Positions 1 through 11,148 of a stretch of DNA of 64,000 bases are shown piece after piece. A program made the position numbers and the translations under genes. The stretch is taken from the NCBI RefSeq assembly GCF_914767665.1, contig NC_059501.1, forward strand, positions 71,398,798-71,462,797. Direction: 5' to 3'. This DNA comes from Harmonia axyridis. Lineage: Eukaryota; Arthropoda; Insecta; Coleoptera; Coccinellidae. The notes below the pieces were generated by a model, which ran no database searches, was not told the DNA's origin, and saw only the letters and a program-made list of their open reading frames with translations. Numbering within the stretch: the first letter of the stretch is position 1; every line of letters starts with the position of its first letter.

Positions 1-8
1 AATTGTTT

Positions 9-330
9 TGAAGTTCATACCTCTACCGCTAGGGGGCGTAATAGCTATCGTCGAGTAGAAAAATGAATTTTACTCGAAAATGTTTCATATGAAGTATAAG
101 AAAAAATATCATCACTGTAATCCTTGTAAAATTCTCTATCTTTTTGAATTGTCACTTTCGATTTTACGACATCAAATATGGGTAGGTGAAAGGGAAACGT
201 CTGACTGATTGAAGTGCCTGTAAGTGACTGAAGTGAAGTCATAAGCTTTTGAGCGTTTGGCTCAACATTTTTGAGCAAATTAGATCTCGTCTGAAAGATA
301 ATATCTTGTTGATTGAGGACAAAATATACT
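9..330. repeat. Dispersed repeat, copy 1
   Basis: This segment aligns by eye with 56,887-57,191 in the same orientation. It starts at 'aagttcatacctct' and ends at 'cttgttgattgagga', with scattered substitutions and small indels. There is no open frame beyond short chance ORFs. Two copies about 57 kb apart mark an interspersed, probably transposon-derived family; its class is not visible. Confidence 0.75.
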
Positions 331-952
331 CATGATAAATTTGTTTTTGATGCTTTCGATATTTGGCCAGCCTGTACATTCTTCGTAAGTATTAATAAAT
401 AGGGATATTTTGCTACCAAGTCCACCGAATGTTGAAGGAAAATTTCGATAACTTATGGTTGTGGTATTTTAAATAATATTTTTATATTTTATTATATTAT
501 AGGTTTCAGGACTTCTGCGTGATAGAATAAATTATAAATTTTTAGTGTTTTCCATTGTCAAGTCTATAAACAAAACTTTATACATCAATTAATCAGTTTT
601 ATCGCCATCCTTATCACAAAAATCGCTTAATTATCTAAACTCACCCAATTCACAATGAAAATTTTTTGCACGACTCAAATTCAAAGATGCCAGAGCGGCT
701 AAGAGAGATGTGACGAAAAACGCATTTAAGCAGGTTATCGCTAATAAAATTACTCGAATTGAGAAATATTTCGTATACTAAGATAACACGTGTCAACTGA
801 TAGCAGGTAATCTGATATTTCCTTAAATATTTATAGGTTGTCGATCTATTTACTTTTATGAATAGAAGTGTAGTTTAGAAATGATTCAATCGAATTAATA
901 TTAAGAAAAATAAGGAAAGTACTGAAGTGAAGCCATAAGCTTTTGAGCGTTC

Positions 953-1042
953 GTTCATTCATGCGCCAATTGCACTATTGTAGTCTACACAACTCTATAT
1001 ATGTGGTTTACAATTGTAGATGCAATTGGCACATGAATGAAC
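953..1042. repeat. 90-nt near-perfect hairpin
   Basis: The arms 'gttcattcatgcgccaattg' and 'caattggcacatgaatgaac' pair with one mismatch. Pairing continues inward through a partly complementary 'ttgtag/caattgtag' section to a small loop. The size is compatible with either a miRNA precursor or a tiny MITE. It is flanked by the repeated motif 'cataagcttttgagcg'. Confidence 0.6.
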
Positions 1043-1655
1043 TAGCCTTAAAAGTTTTTGACTTCACATTAGTTCTTTCCTCATTGTTTCTTTTAGATAT
1101 TCTTCCTGAATTTTTTATGATTTTTATGACGATGACGATATGTCTGCACGAAATTTTGCAAGAGGCTTGACGTTGTTACTTGTTGTTACAACGAGATCAA
1201 ATCGGTGGTTTTTTGATATTTAACTTGAATTTTCTATGTTTTTGATGAGCTATCAATACGAAATTTGAACGAATCTATATATGCTTATTATAATGGTCGA
1301 ATAATAAGTATATAGCACATTGAGAGATGAGAGAAAGGAATTGACTCTAACAGAAAGATGCGATGCACGATGTTTACACCTAGTGACCCAAGTCTCAACC
1401 AACCGATATTTTGATTGGTTGAACATATTAAACTAATCGATCATTGAACCCTTTAAAATCTCGTGGTTTAGCTTCCCTTGTCATTGGTTAAAGGTCAATT
1501 ATCTCGATCCTCTACTCCAAGGACTATATATTAGACAGGTTGCCCCGTAACTATCAACTTGGGGAATGGGGATACCGGGTGACGTCACGAATGGTTGACG
1601 CTGATTGGTTGAAAGTTACAGAGCAACGTTCAATGTAAAGACCTTGGCCCATGGC

Positions 1656-1920
1656 CAAGGTTTATAGATTTAGACAGGTTGTCTCGTAACTTTCAACCAA
1701 TCAGCGTCAACCATTCGTGACGTCACTCGGTTGACACATTCAAATAAATAACATTTGATTGTAATTAAATCGTGGGTTTTCACGGATTTTCTTATTAGTT
1801 TGACCGCGTATATTGGCGATTGGCCCATGGCGATATGGATCATGGATGACGCGTTATCCACACTCCACACTCTTTAACCTAAGTTAACCTAAGACAACCT
1901 GTGTAAATCTATAAACCTTG
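1656..1920. repeat. MITE-like inverted-repeat element
   Basis: The ends are inverted copies of about 27 bp: 'caaggtttatagattta' at 1,656 and its complement ending at 1,920. Inside, 1,677-1,732 is the inverted copy of 1,573-1,628, which lies just outside the left end. A further 'gacaggttgccccgtaact' at 1,533 suggests two nested or rearranged copies. No coding capacity is seen. Confidence 0.55.
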
Positions 1921-3279
1921 CCTCTACCTCAGGTGGTCACGTGACCCATAGCTCAATCTTTCTCTTTCTAATGTTGGAGTCAATGCTCAGCAATGTATTA
2001 TTAGATCTTTGGCGTTCTATAAATACTATTCATACATATGAAATATTAACTCTGTCGGATTGGGAATCACGAAACTATTGAGTATTTAGGTCTACTTGAA
2101 TTTTCTGTGGTTCTGATGATCTTATCAACTTGAAATTTTGAATAGAACATAATCCCACTAGCGGTTCCCTAAATCACCTAGATATGAAATAAAACTTTTC
2201 CGTTTAGTGCAAAATTTCTTGTTGATCGCATAACCAGGGCCATATTGAATTCAAGAGGATAATCAAAAAAATTATCCAATAACTCCGTGACCACAGAACC
2301 GTAGAACTTGAGTTTTCGAAAGTTGATATGAAATAACAATTTTCTGCTTCCAGCGTTATTTCAGAACATTAAATTAAAATATCAAAAAAAAAAAAGAGGA
2401 AAGCACTGAGTGAATTCATGCTTTTGAGCTTTTGATCATTAACTGTATAAAGATTATAAGTGGTCTTCAAGGGTTCGATTGACATTTACATTGAATTTTC
2501 TAGCACTTTGTGAAACTTTCTACAAGCTAGAGCTTATGTGGGCTAGGATGAAAGGAACATAACAGCTTATGCACAGCACTCAACAGTTAAATAATACCTC
2601 AGAGTCCAAATATTTCTTCCCTGACCCGTGGATGCAACCCCATAATTTGTTGATGCAAAGCAGATGGCTGTGCTCAACAAACTCATTTACATATTTTTTA
2701 TTATAACTATACATGCAAAAGAAGAAAAGAAGCTTCTAAAGATATCAAACAAAAACAAAGTTGCATAGGTTTCCAAAAAGCCTGCATACAGGTTATTGAA
2801 ATTAAAAGAAAATCAATAATTCATATTTATTTAAAAAGAGATTTTGTAAATTCTACCTAAAAGCAATTACACCGGCGAGCTAAAACTACATTTCTCATTT
2901 TTATAGCAAACTTAGTCTCAAATAAATAGCCCACATGAAATACATTTTAAATAACTATGTTCATTCAAACAGACTTGTTGCATCAAAACCTTAATCGATC
3001 AATCAACTTGTTGATTTAAATTTAAATTCTATGCTATAAATGTTTTATGAAATCCACAATTCATGTTTTTTTCTGGAAATATCAGCAAATGCAAATGTTT
3101 CAAACTAGGGGACTGAGAAAATCATATTTCTTTTGAAACCAGTTATTTTACATTTTTATTGACAACTTTTTGTTCATTCATCTCTTAGAACCACAAAAAT
3201 TATAAAAATTACTGTTCTTCTAATTTTTGTGGATATAAACCAAAATCTAAACCTACTGAATTCGGCTTTTTTCACTTAC

Positions 3280-4422
3280 CGAATCCGTTACTTCTTTTGC
3301 TTCATCAGACATTACATGTGGGAACACCTGAGAGGATTGTGATGGACTTTGAAACTGAGATCCAGAAGGTATGTTCAGAGTTGGAGTCAATACATTCTGT
3401 TGATATCTATTCTGTTGAGGAAACGGTGTAATACTGAGCACATTTGAAGGTTGGATATGGTTGCCGCCCACAATTTTATCACTTTGTAAGAAGATATTAC
3501 TGCTATTTCCAGAATAATAAGGAGGCTGTCTCAATGTATGGGGTGTATTGTTTTGTTGTCCTGATATATAACCTTGGTAAGATTGATAAAATAGTGTTCG
3601 CTGGGGATTATTTAGGGAAGTAATTGTATTGATATTTGCCACTGGAGCAGGGGAATACGTTGTTTGGGACATACTGCCTGGAGTGGATATGTTGTGATTA
3701 TATCTGAAAAAGTTGTATATTGTATTATATCCTCCACTTCATTCCCTTCTTCATAATTAACCTATTCAAATTTGTTTGCATTATTAAACATATTGGCTAC
3801 AGGGAAAAAATATTGAATGATTGATCATTTCTTCAATTAGATGTGAGGAATTCAAAATTGTCAGTATACCAATCTCAATCACTCATAGTTTTTGTAGTTG
3901 TTTAACTGATTGATGAACCTCAATTTATTGGTAAAAACACTGAAATGAATTATTGTAAGGAAAAACTATAACTCACTGTTGCAAGCTACATATATCCAAA
4001 AGGTTAGAAGATTTAGATGGGGGACTAGAGAAGGATATCAGATCTGGCATATCACAACTGGAAGCGCTACTACTTTTTCGTTGAGAAGATGGTGGTGGTG
4101 CTAGCAATGAATTATTTTGATTGGACAGAGAACTTCCTGGTCTGGGTCTGGATTTACTTGGTTGCCTGTCAGAATCGGTTTCAGACATGGAAGCAGCTCT
4201 ATTCACTACAATGTAATTTCAAACATGTCATCTTTAGAGAACTTGAATCTATCATTTATCCCTACCTGGTACATTTTTAGGAGTCTTAGAAATAATTTTA
4301 CTTTTTTCTTGTAACAATTTATTCTGTCTGAATTGTTCTAGTGCTAGAGACTCCAAACTTAATGCTTGTGCCCTTTCCAAATCCTCTTGGTACTTCTTAT
4401 CCCAATCAATTTGATTAGCCAT
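3280..4422 (-). CDS. Class II PI3-kinase-like N-terminal exons (partial gene)
   Basis: Three exons join in frame: 4422-4266, 4205-3977 and 3703-3280. They give 270 residues and end at a clean donor (GTAAGTG), so the gene should continue toward or past the left edge. The start ATG at 4,422 begins MANQIDWDKKYQEDLERAQA. Residues about 10-25 fit the ubiquitin-interacting-motif pattern (acidic cluster, Leu-x2-Ala-x3-Ser). The rest is low-complexity Ser/Pro/Gln with a DLISF motif, as in endocytic adaptors. From memory, the N-termini of class II PI3-kinases (PI3KC2, Drosophila Pi3K68D) have a similar helix followed by a disordered region. The kinase, PX and C2 domains are not in the window, so the family call is tentative. 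The exon chain itself is firm. Confidence 0.5.
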
Positions 4423-4657
4423 ATTTAACAATTTCAAGGATGAAAGGATAAAATATAATTTTAAAATTTCAAAGGCTCCCAATCAAAAATAATCATGTTT
4501 ATATTATGTATAGAAATTTGTACATTGTTATCATTTCGACAGTAACCTCAAATTAATTGACAACTTCAAAGTGACACTAAGGGCATACGTACCGTAAATT
4601 GGAGCCTACCTTACCGGTGCGCCCTCTAGAATCGAATCATAAAAAGTATATCTGAAT
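4423..4657 (-). promoter_or_regulatory. Probable upstream region of the PI3KC2-like gene
   Basis: These 235 bp lie between the start codon at 4,422 and the target-site duplication of the P-type transposon. They must contain the gene's 5' UTR and proximal promoter unless a first exon lies further away. No TATA box stands out. The location is inferred only from position. Confidence 0.35.
4650..4657. repeat. Left 8-bp target-site duplication (ATCTGAAT)
   Basis: This is identical to 10,838-10,845 on the other side of the transposon. It proves that the ends were called correctly and that the copy arose by transposition. Confidence 0.93.
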
Positions 4658-4865
4658 CATAGACCTATAATAACATGGACTAAGTGTTAGAGAGAGACCA
4701 TTGATATCGGTGTATTGTGACAAGGATGAAAGTTTAAAGGCAAAACATTGGATTTCTGAACTAATTGTATGTGTTTTCTTGTGGTGATTTTTCATTTTTA
4801 AACAATTTATTGAGTGTTTGTTGGTGTTCTGGTGCTTATTTTTGAACTAATAAACAATTTCAAAT

Positions 4866-7800
4866 ATGCCTTCTTCGTGTGCTTCTTATAATTGTGTTGT
4901 GAGATTCAAAAAAGAGTCGGGAGTGAAATTTCATAGGTAAGTAAACATGAAGTAATATATCATTTATTTTCTTGAATATTTTCACAGGTTTCCGAAAAAT
5001 GAAGTGCTGAAACAGAAATGGGTCATGGCAATGAGGAGGAAAGACTACAAACCTTCTGCCACAGCCGTAATTTGTAGCCATCACTTTAAAACTGAGGACT
5101 ATTATATAAATGACTATGGAACGAAAAAGTTGAAGAAAGGAGCTATACCATCGGTTTTTAATTTTCCAAATCATCTTGTCAAGAAAGAAAATACAAGGAG
5201 AAAGTTGATTAAAGATTTCACTGAAAGTAAGTTGTTGCTGTATCCTTCAAATTGAAAAAAATTATTTTTGTTTTTAAGTTTAGGAACCCAAAAAGAATAA
5301 GTGTTAGGTATATATAGTTATGAGCATGTGGGATATCATAGTTCCTTGATTTGCTATGAATTTTTTTCTGAAATTCATTATTATTTATTATTAACATACA
5401 GAGTGTATCGCTGTAATCATAGCCACTCTCTTGTCGAACTGCTTTGTAATTCTATATTTGTAAAGGTCATGTATATGCTATTCAATGGAATATACTGTTC
5501 AAATAGTTATATTTTTATGCCTTTCTGATTATTTGCAACTTTGCTTTTTACCATTTGATGTAAACATTCATATTTTTTTTTTCATTTAATGTATTCCAGA
5601 TACTTCTCCCGTATCTACTGTTCCTAATATTCCAAACTCGAACTTGACTTCTACCGAAGGTTCTGGAATAATTCATGTTGAAGAACAACTTCATATTCCC
5701 TCTACCTCTATCACCACTGTTAGACACGAATTAACTCCTCTCAAATCTGAGACAAATATAAGAAAAAGGTAAATAAACAAAAATTTGAAATTTCATGTAT
5801 GTAAATATTTTTCATTCTTTTCAGAAAGAGAAATCCTGTTAATGTGGGAGATTTCGAAGAAAAAGATCTTGAATGTCCAAGAAAACAGAATAAATATTGG
5901 AATATTTCCCAGACAGTAATAAAGAAATACAGGAAAACAAACAAATATCTCCACTGCAAATTACACAGGAGAAATAAAAAAATTACTGATCTCAATAGTC
6001 TGCTTGATGAGCTAAAAAGCAGACATCATATTTCTTCTGAAACATCAATAATACTGAAGGTATTTAGTATTGAGGAATGCGGTATTGTATAATTGTAGTT
6101 CAACAAATTTTTAAAGCATGAAAAAGAAGAAGAGAATATACATATTTTTTTTTAGCTTTCTTGCTTCTTTGAATGAGGTCTTTTTGGTCTATTATTTCAA
6201 ATAATGAACTTTTGGACTCCCTCAAGGAAATATATAATTCAAAACCTCTTAATTTCATAGTTAATGTTTCAGAATAAAAAAGACTTGTATGCCTGGCGTC
6301 CAGAGGATTTCCCATCAACTATAAGAGCTATTTGCATGAAATTAGATGAAAAAATCAGCTGCTATACATCATTAATTCTTTTAGAACCTGTTGTGAAACA
6401 GGTTTTATGTATGGTAGTGACCAAAAATTCAAGAATTTGAACAAATTTATTTCTTGGAAACTTGACAATCATATATTTTTCCGATATAATAATAATCATA
6501 TTTATCGGTTTTATAACGTCTTTCATTGTCCAATGCCTAATTTTCATTTTCATTCTTCTGACGATCATACAATTATGACAATGACAACAAATTTTGCTAC
6601 AATGATACTGAATACAAGGAAGTCCTAGCTCTCATAGCATTGGTTTTTTCTTCAATAATTTTATTTGGATTTTGGAAGTAATTATCCTGCATTTGAATAA
6701 GATGATTATTATAATTTTTTATGACGAAAGAGGAAATAATAAACCAAAGTAGGAAATTTGCAGTGCTTTCTTTAAATTTTATTAGCTTGCATTTTTTATT
6801 GTTATTCTTAATTTTTATTATTCTGCATGATGGAATGTTCTGAAGGTAATTGCCGGCCTAATTTGGAAGGAAGAAAAACATATTTATTTTCAGAGGCCAT
6901 AAGAGTTCTGATTTTTTATTTATACAAAAGATTAAATTAATTTTGATTTCCTATAGGAATGTGTTCCGGAAGCAGAAAAGCAACTCCTTTCTAGGCAGTT
7001 GGAAGGTAGAAAAGGAAAATTTCCTCCAGAGTTGAGAAGTTTCGCTCTCACTCTCAATTTTTATTCCTCATCTGCCTACAATTATATTAGAACCACTTTT
7101 GGAAAGGATTCGCTGCCACATCCTCAAACATTATTAAAATGGTGCAGTTCAGTTGATGGCTCACCGGGGTATACAGTAGAGGCTATAAGAGCTGTCAAAA
7201 TCAGGGTTGAGGTAGAAAAAAAGAAGGGGAAACAATTGCTAGCTGGATTGGTAATGGACGAAATGTCGATCAAAGAGCATGTGGAATGGACAGGATCGAG
7301 GCATGTAGGATATATTAATTTTGGAACGGGAATTGAAGATAGCGATGGCATTCCTAGGGCCAAAAATGCACTAGTGTTTATGCTTGTTGCATTAAATGCT
7401 CGATGGAAAGTTCCCATTGCTTATTTTTTAATTGATGCTCTAACTGCTGAACAAAAAGCAAATCTAGTAAAAGGTTGCTTGATACAATTGGAAGACACAG
7501 GAGTTATTATAAAGAGTTTGACATTTGATGGAATAACTTCAAATATGTCCATGTGCAGTATTCTAGGAGCAAATTTGAGCTGGCCAGACATAAAGCCATA
7601 TTTTCTGCATCCCATTAAACGTCATAAAATTCATGTAATTCTGGATCCCTGCCATATGGTTAAATTATGCCGTAACACTCTTGGTGATTGGGGCTTTTTT
7701 TACAATGAAGAAAATGAAAAAATTAATTTTAATTTTTTCTCAGAACTGGTCAAACTTCAAAACCAATCTGGACTTCATGCAGCTACTAAGATTCGGAACA

Positions 7801-8990
7801 GGCATTTAAATTACCAAAAAGAAAAAATGAAAGTAAAATTAGCAGTGGAAATGTTTAGTTCAAGTGTTGCTGATGCTCTAGAATATTGTAATAAGGATTT
7901 ACATATTCCACAATTCCAAGGATGTCAACCCCTTGTTGATTATTGCAGAAAAATGAACACTATTTTTGATATTTTGAACAGTAGGAATTTTTTAAACAAA
8001 ATCATATCCAAGAAACCTCTATGCATAGAGAATGAAAATTTCATAAAAGAAACCATAGAAAGTTCTATAAAATATTTGAGTTGTATCAAGGATAAAACAG
8101 GAAATTTGATCATTAATTCTCGAAGGAAAACAGGCTTCATTGGTCTAATAATTTGTTTAATCAGTGTCCGAAATATATTCGATGATCTAATAAAAACAAA
8201 AAAATTAAAATTCCTTTGTACTTACAAACTGAGTCAAGACCATATAGAAATGTTTTTTTCTATAATGAGATCTCGAGGAGGTTTCAACAATAATCCCACA
8301 GCAAAACAGTTTGAAGGGGCTTATAAAAGGGTCTTGATTCATTGTGAATTAGTGTCACCAGAAAGTGCAAATTGCTTGGCACAAGATAAAACAAGCATTT
8401 TAAATGTTACATCTTCCACCTATATGATGAACACAAATTCATTAGATTCATTGAATGTTGATGATCTTGAAGTCAATGATTTTAACACATATTTACCATT
8501 TAAAGAAATTTCAAATTGTGCTTATTTTGCCGATATAATTGAATATATTGCTGGATTCATAAGTAAAAGGATGATGAGGCTTATTAATTGCAATATTTGT
8601 GCTAAATCACTCACTTCTGCCAATACAGCCTCAGCACTTTTAATAAGAAAAAATAGAGGAGGGCTGTGTAAACCTTCTTCGGATGTTGTAAAAATATGTA
8701 TAATGGCAGAAAGTGTAATAAAAACAATGAGTAACTTTTCTGAGGCTAACATAATAAATAAAATGATAATGCTTTGTCTAAGAAAAATAAACTTGAATAA
8801 AATCTTTACAGAGCTCACTGAGCACTCAATGGAGCAAGACCCACTTCAAGGTCATAACTTACAATTAGTTAAATTAATTTTGAAAAATTATCTAACCATA
8901 CGTCTCCATCATATTAATAACACGTCCAATGAAGTTGAGTCAAGGATAAGAAGTACATTGACAAAAATAATTCATTTTAAACATCAATAA
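4866..8990 (+). CDS. THAP-domain P-element transposase (THAP9-like)
   Basis: This transposase should bind the element's ends and catalyse cut-and-paste transposition. Exons 4866-4936, 4988-5226, 5600-5768, 5825-6059 and 6957-8990 join in frame at GT-AG sites to 915 residues. The THAP zinc finger is C2CH (C5, C10, C53, H56), with the conserved Trp35 and a downstream Pro (GAIPS). A basic, helical linker follows. The catalytic core shows the expected acidic residues: Asp in LVMDEM (about 339), Asp in LTFDG (about 429) and Glu in DHIEMFF (about 669). It also has the family motif DPCHMVKLCRN and a RGGFNNNPT block. An optional 43-codon exon at 6273-6401 would also fit the frame. The gene lies entirely inside the transposon. 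I see no frameshift, stop or missing catalytic residue. Confidence 0.88.
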
Positions 8991-9112
8991 CAGTTTCATG
9001 ATAAGGGTTTGAAATAACAAATTTTGTATATGTGGTTATCATAGAGATCTATATTAATTTCATAAAATGGGTTATTTCGAATCCTTATTACTATTATGAA
9101 ACTGTTATTGTA
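8985..9112. repeat. Inverted repeat at the end of the transposase gene
   Basis: 'caataacagtttcat' around the stop codon pairs with 'atgaaactgttattg' ending near 9,112. Pairing continues inward through 'ttgaaataac/gttatttcgaa'. The result is a hairpin of about 125 nt spanning the stop codon and the first part of the 3' UTR. Confidence 0.6.
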
Positions 9113-10467
9113 TTGTATATTTCACCTGAATATTACACACCTTTTGCCTGTAACTTCGTCTGCAGGAAGGATTTTATAATATGTCTAGATTTTGCAATTG
9201 AGGATCTCTCTATGAATAAATATGTTTAATTAATTCTCATGTTTTATACATTTTTAATACTTTCATATAATAAACACGTACGTATTACTATTTTATTAAT
9301 TTTTAATACCTTCATATCTATTACACCTTTATTAATTCTTGTAATCAGAAGTATAAGTGTTCTTCAGACAGATAATAGCTATCATGCGACAATTGTACCT
9401 ATATGACGGGAATCTTAATATAAAAAGGATTTTATTTAATTCAGGGATTTTTGATGTTTTAATCTCTGTTCCTTTGCCTAATCTAATTATGCTTGATGAC
9501 ATTCATGAAAGTATAGTATGAGTTTTTCCTTCAACTACCAACCTTTATAAATACCTTTGTTTATTATTTCTAATAATGAATCTTTGGTATTCTATGAGAA
9601 AAAAAAATCAACCCGTTTACGTGTTGAATACAAAAATTTGTCTTTCCATCTATATCTAGAAACTATAAAAACAAAAATTGTTATCTATATCGCATTTACC
9701 CTCCTGGTTCAAGAACACGATCCAAAAATTTTAAAAGCTAAAAATTAAAGAAACAAATTCAATAATCTTCTCAAAAATCTCTCGAAAACTTGACAAACAA
9801 TTATGATATTGAGGACATGTGTACCTTTTACAATGATAATGAATACCCTTCTTAGATCCGGAGTTTTGAATTTTTCATCATTCTAGATTCGAAACAAATA
9901 TGCCCGGATTCGAATCCGTCCGCCAGATATATTTATCATATTTTTTTATATTGATATTTATTTTATATTTTTTTATTTTGTCAAAAAAAAATAATAAAGC
10001 ATCGTATAATATTTGAAGTAACTTTTTACACCAAAAGACAAAAGGAAAATGTATATTGAAATGAAAAAGACTTTCCTATAATAAAGTCCGCCCCCTTCAA
10101 TAGGAAAAAAAACAATACTATTCATCCCCAATAACACTCAGTTTATTTTTCAAAAATGTTCAAGCCATTTCGTTCTACAGGCAACAGATATCAAATTTTA
10201 AAAATTTCATAAATGCTCTTTTTGTAGGTGTTATTTATTAATCACAAATTTTTAAATGTCTAAGGTTCCTACACTTGTAGCTATATGATATCGAATATAA
10301 ATTTAATTATCTATTATATTGTTCATATACTGAACCCCCTGAAAACTCAAGAATAGAAATAAAAAATATTTTCTATCAGATCGAACACTCAATTAAATTC
10401 GCTTTTCTTTTGAAGAAATTTGAAATATTATAAAAATATGTCCCTAAACATTACCAAATGTGTTTCA

Positions 10468-10710
10468 TTTAGCTATTTCAATAATCAACTCATGCGAAAA
10501 ACTCAATATTTCTCCAAAAAAAAATTAAAAACGCGCTATTCCAATAGCCATATCAAGCTCTTTCAATTCTAATTCCATCCGAATAACTCAATATTTCTCA
10601 TTGAAAAAATTAAAAACACTTTATTCCCATAGCCATTTAGCTATTTCAATAATCAACTCATGCGAAAAACTCAATATTTCTCCAAAAAAAAAATTAAAAC
10701 GCGCTATTCC
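10468..10710. repeat. Subterminal direct repeats of the P-type transposon
   Basis: An approximately 83-bp unit ('tttagctatttcaataatca' onward to 'cgcgctattcc') occurs at about 10,468-10,550 and again at 10,628-10,710. A degenerate partial copy lies between them. Subterminal repeats are often transposase-binding sites in P elements; that role is inferred. Confidence 0.65.
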
Positions 10711-10837
10711 CTTAGTAAATTCGCGTTTTCTGCCTTTCTACTTCCTTCCTTCACAACACCTCTCTCTCTTCGATAGTCCGCAGAGCGCAGTGAGTAGAAG
10801 CCACGTGAGGCTTGGTCCATGTTATTATAGGTCTATG

Positions 10838-10845
10838 ATCTGAAT
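10838..10845. repeat. Right 8-bp target-site duplication (ATCTGAAT)
   Basis: This is the exact partner of 4,650-4,657. Removing the transposon and one duplication would rejoin the original sequence upstream of the PI3KC2-like gene. Confidence 0.93.
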
Positions 10846-11148
10846 AATAATAATAGCCCACAGGTGCTATTACCCGTAATTGGTGCGTTATTTATATACA
10901 CAAAATATGTATTTTATTATTCCCTATAAACGTATAATAAAATTAGATACACATAAAAACGTTTTTATTGAAAAATGAGTTAAAGAAAAGTAAAATATAG
11001 ATATACAATCCAAAAAAAAAAAAAAGTGAAAAATAGAAACAATAACAATAAACATTTATCACAATCTTTGATAAAATGAAAGATACAATCAACATGATTT
11101 TTTTCCATATAAATCCTTGATATCTGCAACTTAATTACAACTAGACGA
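10846..11148. other. Intergenic, TERT 3' UTR side
   Basis: This AT-rich spacer lies between the transposon and the TERT stop codon. On the minus strand an AATAAA at about 10,965-10,970 is a plausible polyadenylation signal for TERT. Nothing else is visible. Confidence 0.45.

Larger units (their letters stand above)
1..3279. other. Gene-free stretch with several repeats
   Basis: I see no convincing coding exon on either strand. The stretch holds a dispersed repeat (about 9-330), a 90-nt hairpin (953-1042), a composite inverted-repeat element (about 1,530-1,920) and poly-A/T runs. If the gene at 3,280-4,422 continues, as its final splice donor suggests, all of this lies in its next intron or beyond, because no kinase-like exon is visible here. 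Confidence 0.6.
4658..10837 (+). mobile_element. P-element superfamily DNA transposon, apparently complete (6,180 bp)
   Basis: The left end begins 'catagacctataataacatg'. The right end is its inverted complement; 23 bp match perfectly, followed by weaker similarity. Both ends are flanked by the identical 8-bp duplication ATCTGAAT (4,650-4,657 and 10,838-10,845), the size typical of P elements. The element encodes a THAP-domain transposase with all expected catalytic motifs and no internal stop. The 3' 1.8 kb is non-coding and carries direct repeats (10,468-10,550 and 10,628-10,710) ending 'aaaacgcgctattcc'. Matching ends, an exact duplication and an open transposase point to a young, possibly autonomous copy. 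Confidence 0.9.

Noticed and set aside
325..334. TERT residue R331 (GLLQGDRLSS) as a damaged motif B'
   Set aside because: Coordinates here are residues of the TERT protein, not bases. That position varies among reverse transcriptases (Ile in human, Pro in Tribolium), while the essential Gln-Gly is kept.
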